From an uncultured Clostridia bacterium (GTDB taxonomy: Bacteria > Bacillota > Clostridia > TANB77 > CAG-508): 13,824 nucleotides of DNA. This document shows positions 7,192 to 13,824 of this stretch, piece by piece. The notes beneath the pieces are model-generated. The model had not been told where the DNA came from, did not search any database, and was given only the letters and a program-made list of their open reading frames with translations. Location of the stretch: the NCBI GenBank assembly GCA_947624925.1, contig CANQMG010000040.1, positions 1-13,824 on the forward strand. The letters are read 5' to 3'. The position numbers and the translations under genes were made by a program. Within the stretch, counting starts at the first letter, position 1. Every line of letters starts with the position of its first letter.

Positions 7192-10100
7192 ATGAAAAAA
7201 ATAAAAATTGATTTAAGAAAGGTAATGGGTATATTTTTTGCAATAATTGCAATTTTCATAACAATTTTTAGTAATGTAATGCCTGTATTAGCTGAAATTG
7301 CAACAGGAAAATATATAGCAAGAATATATGAAACGCCATATAGTGATAACTTAGGACAAAATGTATTTAAAATTAGAGTTCAGGGGGATGAAATTCCAAA
7401 ATTACAAGAAAATGGATTTGGACAAACAGCTTTCTGTATGAATTTTCATATGGACCATCCAGAAACATTAACAACACTAAATCGTTCTGACGAATTTACC
7501 AAAACATCTGATTTTATTAATAGTGCAAGAATTTCGTATTTAGCATATTACAGATATAGCAATGCAAATGGAAATGCAAGTAAATCACTTACCGGAAGAG
7601 ATGATAATGTGCAATATGCCTATACTGCAATATTAGTTTGGCAAAAATTAGGACAAGTTCCTAATAGCTATAGCCTAGGTACAGATTTTGATAAATTTAA
7701 ATCTGATATTATGGATGAATTTAATAAATGGGATACACAGCCTAGTTTTGAAGGAAGTACGCAAACATTAAATCTAGGAGAAACAAAAACTCTTACAGAT
7801 AAAAATAATGTTTTAAAGTATTATGAAAGTTTCAATTATACAAAAAACAAAGTTACATTTAATCATACAAAAGGAAGTAATGATTTGAAAATAACTGTTG
7901 CAAAAGATGCAACAGAAAAGAATGTTTCTATAACTAAAACAGATGCTATAAATAATAATATGGGAAAAAATATTAATAATAGAACAGTAAAAACAAATTT
8001 CGTTTTAACACCTTTAAGTGATGACAAAATTCATCAAAGATTAATAGTTGCATATGGATATAATGACCCTAAATATTTAAGTATAAATGTTAATTTAAAT
8101 CTATATGGAGATATTGAAATTGCAAAAAAGGATAATAAAGGAAATTTTATTCCAAATACTACATTTAAAGTTAGCTATAATTCAGATATGTCAGCACCTA
8201 TTGGAACATATACAACAGGAGCAAATGGCAAAGTAACTGTTAAAAATGTAAAACCTGGTACTATATACATACAAGAAATAAATGTTCCAGAACAATTAAT
8301 ATTAGATAATACAATTCATACTGTTACTGTTAATGCTAATTCAACAGTAACATATACTGCAACTAATAATTGGAAACAAGGATATATTAAAGTTATAAAA
8401 AAAGATGCTGAAACAGGTAAAATAGTAAAAAAATCAGGGACTGTTTTTGATATATATAATTCAAAAAATCAAAAAGTCTCAAGTATTACAACAAATAACG
8501 AAGGTATTGCAATATCAGGACCTTTAGATTATGGAAATTATACTGTAAAAGAATCTACTGCACCTGATAAATATACAATTAATGTTAAGGTTAGTGATAG
8601 TATAGGTGTTTTAGAAAATAATAAAACATATGAAATAATTATATCAAATAAAAGAGTAAGAGGTTCTGTTACTATACATAAAGAAGATAGTAAAAATGGA
8701 ACAAAACCTTTAGGAGAGGCGACATTAAAAGGTGCAGTTTATGGAATATATGCAAGAACTCCTATTTTAGATCCAGCAGATAATAGTGTATTATATGATA
8801 CAGATGAGAAAATTTTAGAACTTACAACAGATAATAATGCAAGTGCTATAGCAAATGATTTATATCTTGGACAATATTATTTAAAAGAAATTATACCAAG
8901 TAATGGATATACACTTGATTCTAATAAATATAATTTTGACTTAAGCTATGAAAATCAAAATAGTGAAATTGTTACCAAAACAGTTACTGTTAAAGAAAGA
9001 GTTAAATCACAAGCTTTTGAAATTATAAAAATATCAAGTGAGGGAGTAGGAGAAACAGAATTATTAGAAGGTGCAGAATTCACTATAAAATTTAAAAATG
9101 ATGTAGAAAAATATGGCTCATGGGATGCAGCTCCAATAGCAATAAATGCTGATGGTAAAACAGCAACTAAACTAATAACAGATAACAAAGGTTATGCAAT
9201 TTCTGAAAGACTTCCTTTTGGAACATATATAGTTCGTGAAACAAAAGTACCTAATGGAAAACTTGGAGTTGCTGATTTTGAAATAGTAATTTCAGAAGAT
9301 AGTTCTAAACCGCAAGTATGGAGAGTATTTAATGATACCTCATTTGAATCTATTATAAAAATTGTGAAAAAGGATGCAAATACAAATAAAACAGTACTTG
9401 TTGAAGGTGCTACTTTTAAAATAAAGAATCTTGATACAAATGAATATTTTGGATACTGGGAGTGGAATCCTTCACCTCATTATGTAGATTCATGGACAAC
9501 TGATAAAACTGGCACTGTAATGACTGGAAGAAAATTGAAGGCTGGAAATTATCAGTTAGAGGAACAAAAAAGTCCTAAAGGATATTTAATAAGTGAAGAG
9601 CCTGTTCCTTTTAAAGTATCATATAGATCATCTTACCAAACTTTAGATGATGGACAAACAGTTGTAATAACTGTTTCTAAAGAAAATATTTCTGTTAATG
9701 GTCAAATACATATAGAAAAAAGAGGAGAGGTTTTAAAGTCATATGAGAATGGTAAATTTATATATGAGGAAAAAGGATTACCAAATGCTAAATATGAAAT
9801 TATTGCAAAAGAAGATATTTTAGATCCAGCAGATAAATCAGTAATATATAAAGCAGGAACAATTGTTGATACAGTTATTACAGATGCTGAGGGACAAGCT
9901 ATATCAAAAAAGTTACCCTTAGGAGAATATTTAATAAGGGAAGTTCAAGCACCAAAAGGATATGTTTTAAATAAAGAAGAAAAGAGTGTTTTATTAGAAT
10001 ATAAAGATCAATATACATCATTAGTGTTTGAAGATATAACTTTTGTAAATGATAGACAAAAGGTTAATCTTATTTTATATAAAAAAGATAAAGATACAAA

Positions 10101-10749
10101 TGTTGGAGTTTTAGGCGCTGAATTTGAATTATATGCAAAAGAAGATATAATAAATTATAATAATGAAATTATTGTAAAAGCAGGAGAGTTAATTGCAAAG
10201 GCAATAAGTGATGAGAACGGATTTGTAAATTTTAATTTGGATTTACCATTTAGTAAATACGAAATAAAAGAAACGAAAGCTCCTCTAGGATATATTTTAA
10301 ATGAAGAAATAATATTAGCAGATGCAACATATAAAGGAAATGATGAAGAAATCATAACAATTGATTTTAATAATAAACCAACCCAAATGATATTTTCTAA
10401 AATAGATGAAATAAATGGTGAAGAATTACCAGGAGCAATTATTCAAATTATTGATAAGAAAAGTGGAAAAATAATTGATGAATGGGAAACCAATGGCGAA
10501 AAGCATATTGTAAAATATTTAGAAGAAGGGAAAGAATACATAATGAGAGAAACTAAAGCACCAGATGGATATAAACTATCAGAAGATATAACATTTATAG
10601 CAGGCGATGGAAAAGAAATTATTATGAAAAATGTTCATGAGCCAGTTATACAAACAGGAAATGAAACAAATTACCTTTTATTGTCATTTTCATTTATAAT
10701 ATCAGTAGTTGGAATAATTACAATGATAAATAAAAAATTTATATTATAA
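7192..10749 (+). CDS. Thioester-domain, multi-CnaB/SpaA sortase-anchored adhesin
   Basis: This is a 1185-residue surface adhesin. The signal peptide ends near PVLAEIA (residues 31-37). The thioester (TQXA) head has Cys82 in TAFCMNFH and Gln141 in NVQYAYTAILVW, the pair expected to form the internal Cys-Gln thioester that binds host or surface nucleophiles covalently. About eight CnaB/SpaA-like modules follow (roughly 306-392, 397-487, 491-605, 607-718, 719-835, 837-955, 957-1064, 1065-1150). Most have an early Lys, a Glu in E(T/S/V)xAPxGY and a terminal Asn (for example Lys1070/Glu1120/Asn1147), the isopeptide triad. The C-terminus is PVIQTGNETN, a membrane segment and KK. No pilin YPKN motif is seen, so it looks more like a TIE-type adhesin than a pilus shaft. 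AAAGGAG (7175-7181) selects ATG 7192 over ATG 7141. It is in an operon with the sortase. Confidence 0.9.
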   Translation: MKKIKIDLRKVMGIFFAIIAIFITIFSNVMPVLAEIATGKYIARIYETPYSDNLGQNVFKIRVQGDEIPKLQENGFGQTAFCMNFHMDHPETLTTLNRSDEFTKTSDFINSARISYLAYYRYSNANGNASKSLTGRDDNVQYAYTAILVWQKLGQVPNSYSLGTDFDKFKSDIMDEFNKWDTQPSFEGSTQTLNLGETKTLTDKNNVLKYYESFNYTKNKVTFNHTKGSNDLKITVAKDATEKNVSITKTDAINNNMGKNINNRTVKTNFVLTPLSDDKIHQRLIVAYGYNDPKYLSINVNLNLYGDIEIAKKDNKGNFIPNTTFKVSYNSDMSAPIGTYTTGANGKVTVKNVKPGTIYIQEINVPEQLILDNTIHTVTVNANSTVTYTATNNWKQGYIKVIKKDAETGKIVKKSGTVFDIYNSKNQKVSSITTNNEGIAISGPLDYGNYTVKESTAPDKYTINVKVSDSIGVLENNKTYEIIISNKRVRGSVTIHKEDSKNGTKPLGEATLKGAVYGIYARTPILDPADNSVLYDTDEKILELTTDNNASAIANDLYLGQYYLKEIIPSNGYTLDSNKYNFDLSYENQNSEIVTKTVTVKERVKSQAFEIIKISSEGVGETELLEGAEFTIKFKNDVEKYGSWDAAPIAINADGKTATKLITDNKGYAISERLPFGTYIVRETKVPNGKLGVADFEIVISEDSSKPQVWRVFNDTSFESIIKIVKKDANTNKTVLVEGATFKIKNLDTNEYFGYWEWNPSPHYVDSWTTDKTGTVMTGRKLKAGNYQLEEQKSPKGYLISEEPVPFKVSYRSSYQTLDDGQTVVITVSKENISVNGQIHIEKRGEVLKSYENGKFIYEEKGLPNAKYEIIAKEDILDPADKSVIYKAGTIVDTVITDAEGQAISKKLPLGEYLIREVQAPKGYVLNKEEKSVLLEYKDQYTSLVFEDITFVNDRQKVNLILYKKDKDTNVGVLGAEFELYAKEDIINYNNEIIVKAGELIAKAISDENGFVNFNLDLPFSKYEIKETKAPLGYILNEEIILADATYKGNDEEIITIDFNNKPTQMIFSKIDEINGEELPGAIIQIIDKKSGKIIDEWETNGEKHIVKYLEEGKEYIMRETKAPDGYKLSEDITFIAGDGKEIIMKNVHEPVIQTGNETNYLLLSFSFIISVVGIITMINKKFIL
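8763..8783 (+). repeat. Exact 21-bp direct repeat, copy 1, in the third CnaB-like module
   Basis: TATTTTAGATCCAGCAGATA plus one A is identical to 9816-9836. Both copies encode ILDPAD at the same place in their modules (3 and 6), where a longer insert replaces the shorter loop of other modules. This suggests duplication or recombination between modules. Confidence 0.85.
9816..9836 (+). repeat. Exact 21-bp direct repeat, copy 2, in the sixth CnaB-like module
   Basis: This is the partner of the copy at 8763-8783, and both encode ILDPAD. The module context differs downstream (DKSVIYKAGT here, DNSVLYDTDE in copy 1), so identity is confined to a short core. Confidence 0.85.
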
Positions 10750-10754
10750 TTATG

Positions 10755-10784
10755 AATTTTTTAAAATTTTATAATTAAAAAATT
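10755..10784 (+). terminator. AT-only inverted repeat after the adhesin gene
   Basis: AATTTTTTAA (10755-10764) and TTAAAAAATT (10775-10784) are perfect 10-base arms six bases after the adhesin stop. With no G-C pairs and no T-tract it is a weak candidate, but nothing else in the 92-base gap before the next gene could end the transcript. Confidence 0.3.
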
Positions 10785-10841
10785 TAAAAATATATTGCTA
10801 AAAAAACAAAACAATGATAAAATAGGAAGGAAGATGAAAAT

Positions 10842-11669
10842 ATGGAAAATACGGAAAAATTAAAATTAACAAATGACTTTGTATTTAAAAAATTATTTGG
10901 AAAACAAGGAAACGAAGATATATTAAAAGATTTATTAATATCAATATTAGAAATACCAATAAAGAAAATAGTGGTAATAAAAGATGCCCATTTAGAAAGA
11001 GAACTAGAAGAAAATAAATTAGGAGTACTAGATATAAAAGCAACATTAAATAATAACATAACAGTAGATGTAGAGATGCAGGTAAGAGACCAACATAATA
11101 TGATAGATAGAAGTTTATTTTATTGGGCAAATCTATATAGTAATGGTTTATACAAAAAGCAGGATTATACAGAAAATAATAGAACAATAACAATAAATAT
11201 ATTAATGTATAATATATTTAAAGAAGGACCATATCATGAAAGATGTATGATAAGAAGAGATTACAATGGAGAAATATTAACAGAAGATTTAGAAATGCAT
11301 TTTATACAAATAAAGAAATGCAAAAAAGAAGACCAAAAAACGAAACTAGATAAATGGATGCAGTTTATAGGAAATATAAGCGAAGAGGGGGTAAAAAATG
11401 CAATGGAGGAGAATGAAGTAATAAAAAAAGCAGAAGAAGAATTAGAATATTTAAGTGGAGATGAAGAAGTAAGAAGAATAGCGGAATTAAGGGAGAAAAA
11501 AATAAGAGATGACTTAACTAATTTAAAGGTAGAAAGAGAGGAAGGAAGAAAAGAAGGTGAAAAAAATGAAAAATTAAATATAGCAAGAAAAATGAAAGCT
11601 GAAAGAATAGATACTGAACTAATAGTAAAGGTAACTGGATTAACAAAAGAAGAAATAGAAAAATTGTAA
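10842..11669 (+). CDS. Rpn family recombination-promoting nuclease / PD-(D/E)XK transposase-like protein
   Basis: This is a 275-residue member of the Rpn/PDDEXK_2 group, DNA endonucleases linked to RecA-independent recombination and often annotated as putative transposases. The N-terminus LTNDFVFKKLFGKQGNEDIL is the family opening. The nuclease core shows Asp64 in GVLDIKA and Glu78-x-Gln80 in TVDVEMQ, the family's D...ExQ form of the PD-(D/E)XK site. YWANLYSNGLYKKQDY and INILMYNIF follow, and the tail (about 180-275) is a charged helical region with EEGRKEGEKNEKLNIARKMK, usual for the family. ATG 10842 has GGAAGG 11 bases upstream. The coding strand is strikingly T-poor and A-rich, which also leaves long open frames on the opposite strand. 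No inverted terminal repeats are visible, and it appears unrelated in function to its neighbours. Confidence 0.85.
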   Translation: MENTEKLKLTNDFVFKKLFGKQGNEDILKDLLISILEIPIKKIVVIKDAHLERELEENKLGVLDIKATLNNNITVDVEMQVRDQHNMIDRSLFYWANLYSNGLYKKQDYTENNRTITINILMYNIFKEGPYHERCMIRRDYNGEILTEDLEMHFIQIKKCKKEDQKTKLDKWMQFIGNISEEGVKNAMEENEVIKKAEEELEYLSGDEEVRRIAELREKKIRDDLTNLKVEREEGRKEGEKNEKLNIARKMKAERIDTELIVKVTGLTKEEIEKL

Positions 11670-11744
11670 AAAGTATTGTAATAAAAAGATGTTATTGTTA
11701 TAATTAAAACTGAAATAATAACTATTAAAAATAATAAACGTAGT

Positions 11745-11768
11745 GGCAGGCTTTGTACCTGTCTCTTT
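11745..11768 (+). terminator. Rho-independent terminator after the Rpn gene
   Basis: GGCAGG (11745-11750) pairs with CCTGTC (11758-11763), with one G-U pair and a 7-base loop CTTTGTA, followed by TCTTTTTAT. It is the only GC-bearing stem with a T-tract in this gap and lies 76 bases after the Rpn stop, separating it from the sigma factor unit. Confidence 0.65.
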
Positions 11769-11788
11769 TTATAATATTTTATTATAAA

Positions 11789-11820
11789 TGAAACTTTTTT
11801 TATGCTAAATGTTATCTAAT
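11789..11820 (+). promoter_or_regulatory. Possible autoregulated ECF sigma promoter
   Basis: TGAAAC followed by a T-run (11789-11800) and TATCTAAT (11813-11820) resemble promoters of Bacillus ECF sigma factors such as SigM (TGAAAC, T-run, then CGTCTAAT). The -10 element is only a partial match and the spacer is one or two bases longer than usual. Its place directly before the sigma gene fits autoregulation. Confidence 0.4.
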
Positions 11821-11862
11821 ATATAGATAGTAAAATAAATGGGTATAAACGTGGGAGATGAT

Positions 11863-12408
11863 ATGAAAGTGGAAGAACTAGTTTTATGTGCTCAAAATGG
11901 AGATTCTGATGCATATACTAAGCTAATGTTAAATATAAGAAATGATTTATATAAAATTTGTAAAATACATTTAATTGATGACAATGAAATAGATGATGTA
12001 ATTCAAGAAACGATAATTCAAACATATAAAAATATAAAAAAGTTACATAATCCAAGTAAATTTAAAGCGTGGATAATTACTATTTTAATAAATAATTGTA
12101 ACAAAGTATATAGAGAAAAACAAAAAATACAAAAATTAAATTCCAATAATTATTTTACTAATATTATAAATAGTTTAACTTCTAAAAATGACATAGAAAA
12201 CATAGAAGACAGCATAAATTTCTACCAATTATTAAAAATTTTAGATTATGAAGAAAAAATGATTATTATATTGTATTATTCTGAAAGGTTTACTTTTAGA
12301 GAGATAAGTAAAATGCTTAAAATTAATGAAAATACAGTAAAAACAAAATTATATAGAGCAAAAGAAAAAATAAAAAAAGACTATATAGGAGATGAGAAAA
12401 ATGGATAA
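11863..12408 (+). CDS. ECF-type RNA polymerase sigma factor
   Basis: This is a 181-residue sigma-70 family protein of extracytoplasmic-function type, which directs RNA polymerase to a dedicated regulon. Region 2 spans about 25-90 with IDDVIQETIIQTYKNIKKL and FKAWIITILINN. There is no region 3. Region 4 (about 125-172) has LDYEEKMIIILYYSERFTF and the helix-turn-helix REISKMLKINENTVKTKLYR. The frame is open to ATG 11839, but GGGAG (11853-11857) lies five bases before ATG 11863, where the standard N-terminus MKVEELVLCAQNGD begins. The stop overlaps the start of the next gene by 8 bases, so the two are translationally coupled and the downstream membrane protein is the likely anti-sigma. The trigger is unknown. 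Confidence 0.9.
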   Translation: MKVEELVLCAQNGDSDAYTKLMLNIRNDLYKICKIHLIDDNEIDDVIQETIIQTYKNIKKLHNPSKFKAWIITILINNCNKVYREKQKIQKLNSNNYFTNIINSLTSKNDIENIEDSINFYQLLKILDYEEKMIIILYYSERFTFREISKMLKINENTVKTKLYRAKEKIKKDYIGDEKNG

Positions 12409-13509
12409 TTTCGATATATATATATCAAATATTATTAGTAAAAAAATATATGAACCACCTAAGTATAAAAATACAATAGAAAAGACCTTAAAAGAATATA
12501 CAAATAATAGATGTTCTATTATTAATTATATATTAAAAACAATAGCTATTATTGTTACAAGTATTTCTTTAATAGGTGGTTGTGCTTATGCAATTAAGAT
12601 ATTATGTAATATTAACTTAAATAGCAATGAACAGAAAAATAATGATTCTTTTACTACAAACTCTGATTATGTTCAAATACTAAATATGAGTTATCAAACT
12701 GTAGATGATCTTTCTATAAAAATAAATTCAATATTACTAGACGATTTTAAATTAGAATTAAATATAGATTATTTATATAAAAAGCCAATAACATCAGCTG
12801 ATTCTAAAATGATAGTTAAGGATGAGAAAGGCAATATATTATATAAAAATGATATTGTGATAGATAATGCATCACAAGCAGTAGATAGAAATACCTTTAT
12901 AAAAAATAATAAAATTAGTTATGGAATCATATATAATCAAGATACGGTAGAAGAAAAAAAAAAACAAAAATATCTAATGTAGATTGTAAATCTTGTTATG
13001 AAAATATTAGCAATAATAATGTAAAAAGAATAGCGAGCTTATATGCTTACATAAATAAAGAAAAATTTCCTAATAGTAAAAAAATATATGTTCAATTAAA
13101 AGATGTAATTTTAAAAAACAATGGAAATAAAGTTAAGGAAATTAAAGGGGATTGGAATTTTGAAATAAATATAAATGAAAAATTTAGAAATAGACAAGTG
13201 TGGGAATATAAAGAAATTAATACTGAAATAGACAATAATAACTTTAAAATTATAGATGCACAGTTGAGTAATGTGCAATTAGTTTTAAAAATAGAAAGTA
13301 ATGAAAATATTAATTTATCTGATTTTAATTATGATAGTATAAAAATTTGGGATGAAAAAAACATAAGATTCATTGTGCCTGAAAATATGATAATAATAGA
13401 TAAAAATATAATTTATGTTAATTATAATATTAATTCAAATATGTTTTCAAATATTATAAAAGGTAAAATAAAGGAAAATCAAGATTTTTATTTAGAAAAG
13501 ATTATATAA
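12401..13509 (+). pseudogene. DUF4179-like membrane protein / probable anti-sigma factor, frameshifted in an A11 run
   Basis: ATG 12401 has AGGAG (12387-12391) nine bases upstream and overlaps the sigma stop; ATG 12392 abuts the ribosome site and is unlikely. The protein has a cytoplasmic N-terminus (MDNFDIYISNII), one membrane segment at about 40-62 (IINYILKTIAIIVTSISLIG) and an outer domain. The first frame stops at 12982 after EEKKKQKYLM. The coding sense continues in another frame from the 11-A run at 12954-12964, through KTKISNVDCKSCYENI, IYVQLKDVI and EIKGDWNFEINI to the stop at 13509. One extra A would restore a 369-residue protein. IKGDWNFEI and the layout recall DUF4179 proteins that accompany ECF sigma factors. 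It may be a real mutation, a phase-variable or slippage-corrected gene, or an assembly error. Confidence 0.75.
12954..12964 (+). repeat. Homopolymer A11 at the frameshift site
   Basis: Eleven consecutive A residues separate the two halves of the anti-sigma-like gene. Reading the upstream half in frame and then adding one A (or removing two) joins the downstream half without any stop. Confidence 0.95.
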
Positions 13510-13547
13510 AAGTAGTTAATATTTCTGAAAAATAATGTATCACAAGT

Positions 13548-13586
13548 AACTTGACAAAGTTTTTTTGTCAACAGTTTTACTTTTTG
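13548..13586 (+). terminator. Probable terminator of the sigma/anti-sigma unit
   Basis: TTGACAAA (13551-13558) and TTTGTCAA (13564-13571) form an 8-bp stem with a 5-base loop, extendable by AAC/GTT across a CA bulge. T-rich sequence follows (GTTTTACTTTTTG). It lies 41 bases after the stop at 13509. TTGACA alone looks like a -35 box, but no fitting -10 follows. Confidence 0.5.
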
Positions 13587-13597
13587 ATAAAAAAATA

Positions 13598-13626
13598 TTG
13601 CAAAAGAAAAAGAGATATGGTATTCT
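13598..13626 (+). promoter_or_regulatory. Sigma-A promoter of the right-end mini-gene
   Basis: TTGCAA (13598-13603), exactly 17 bases, then TATTCT (13621-13626) preceded by TGG, an extended -10. The predicted start near 13633 leaves a leader of about 39 bases carrying an AGAGGA ribosome site. Confidence 0.6.
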
Positions 13627-13671
13627 TATATTGTAAGAAAAAAAGAACGTAAGAAAAGAGGAAAAGTACAT

Positions 13672-13749
13672 ATGAAAATAATGAAAATAGCTAGAAACCT
13701 TGTGGCTGTAACACACACACACACACACACGATATATTTACAGAAATAA
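13672..13749 (+). CDS. 25-codon peptide ORF with a Thr-His repeat
   Basis: This small ORF starts at ATG 13672 with AGAGGA (13657-13662) nine bases upstream and ends at TAA 13747. It encodes MKIMKIARNLVAV, then alternating Thr-His from the dinucleotide repeat (THTHTHT), then IYLQK. A good extended -10 promoter lies upstream and a clear intrinsic terminator begins 10 bases after the stop, so it forms a self-contained transcription unit of about 150 bases. I recognise no family. It could be a leader peptide for an attenuator that senses Thr or His supply, a small secreted or regulatory peptide, or part of a small RNA that is not really translated. Slippage in the repeat would change the C-terminus. 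Promoter, ribosome site and terminator support expression; function is unknown. Confidence 0.45.
   Translation: MKIMKIARNLVAVTHTHTHTIYLQK
13711..13730 (+). repeat. (AC)10 dinucleotide microsatellite
   Basis: Ten uninterrupted AC units lie inside the 25-codon ORF. Perfect dinucleotide tracts of this length are rare in bacteria and are classic slippage sites. Gain or loss of one unit shifts the frame of everything after the repeat. Confidence 0.97.
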
Positions 13750-13759
13750 AATAAAAAAT

Positions 13760-13787
13760 AACATTAGAAAATCTAATGTTTGTTTTG
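13760..13787 (+). terminator. Intrinsic terminator or attenuator at the right end
   Basis: AACATTAGA (13760-13768) pairs perfectly with TCTAATGTT (13772-13780) across a 3-base AAA loop, followed by TGTTTTG. It is the best-formed hairpin-plus-T structure near the right edge and directly follows the 25-codon ORF. Confidence 0.7.
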
Positions 13788-13824
13788 GTATGAATAAAAG
13801 AGTTATGTGTAATTTTTAAATATT

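Noticed and set aside
8955..9188. 77-codon minus-strand frame inside the adhesin gene
   Set aside because: It is antisense to conserved CnaB-like modules, with no ribosome site or promoter; a shadow frame. The same holds for 10155-10355.
10784..11193. Two long minus-strand frames opposite the Rpn gene
   Set aside because: They are open only because the Rpn coding strand is T-poor. The predicted proteins are low-complexity Leu/Phe/Tyr or Ser/Phe strings and the Rpn frame has clear family motifs.
11670..11838. Possible insertion-sequence ends around the Rpn gene
   Set aside because: I looked for inverted terminal repeats and target duplications flanking 10842-11669 and saw none; the hairpins there are better read as 3'-end structures.
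13551..13579. TTGACA at 13551 as a -35 box
   Set aside because: At 17-18 bases the -10 would be GTTTTA or TTTTAC, a poor match. The TTGACAAA is better explained as the left arm of a terminator hairpin.
13540..13728. Minus-strand frame starting MCVCVC
   Set aside because: Its start is the reverse of the AC repeat, no ribosome site precedes it, and it runs against a promoter, ribosome site and terminator that all point to the plus strand.
1..13824. CRISPR arrays, tRNA or rRNA genes, phage attachment sites
   Set aside because: No regularly spaced repeats, no cloverleaf-like GC-rich segment and no conserved rRNA words were seen in this very AT-rich window.

Overview
The window comes from a very AT-rich, low-GC, Gram-positive endospore former, most likely an anaerobic member of the Clostridia. 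The evidence is a GerA-type nutrient germinant receptor operon, two class B sortases with sortase-anchored surface proteins, an ECF sigma factor with a membrane partner, strong GGAGG-type ribosome sites and A/T-ending codon use. TGG is used for Trp and TGA is not read as Trp, so the code is standard. I cannot name the species.

Layout. (1) Positions 1-3383, minus strand: a germination receptor operon read gerAA -> gerAB -> gerAC, with gerAC cut by the left edge. A sigma-G-like promoter lies just upstream, overlapping an inverted repeat that contains the gerAA ribosome site. (2) 3464-4345, minus: a class B sortase with a TTG start and its own strong sigma-A promoter. (3) 4559-6112, plus, divergent from that sortase: a secreted wall protein with two related N-terminal repeats and an SPKTGD sorting signal, followed by a long hairpin. 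(4) 6186-6443: an AT desert with a small structured island. (5) 6444 (possibly 6408)-10749, plus: a second class B sortase overlapping the reading frame of a 1185-residue adhesin. The adhesin has a thioester head, about eight CnaB/SpaA-like isopeptide modules and a VIQTGN sorting signal. (6) 10842-11669, plus: an Rpn/PD-(D/E)XK nuclease-family gene. (7) 11863-13509, plus: an ECF sigma factor overlapping a DUF4179-like membrane protein, which is split by a one-base frameshift in an 11-A run. (8) 13598-13790, plus: a compact unit with promoter, 25-codon ORF carrying a His-Thr dinucleotide repeat, and terminator.

How it fits together. The gerA operon should act in the forespore to build an inner-membrane germinant receptor. 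The two sortase/substrate pairs form a cell-surface attachment locus in which each sortase sits next to a likely substrate. The sigma/anti-sigma pair is probably an envelope-stress or surface-signal module with an autoregulated promoter. The points most worth a second look are the gerAA hairpin whose left arm lies inside the sigma-G-like promoter, the possible AUU start of the second sortase, the A11 frameshift in the anti-sigma gene, and the (AC)10 mini-gene at the right end.
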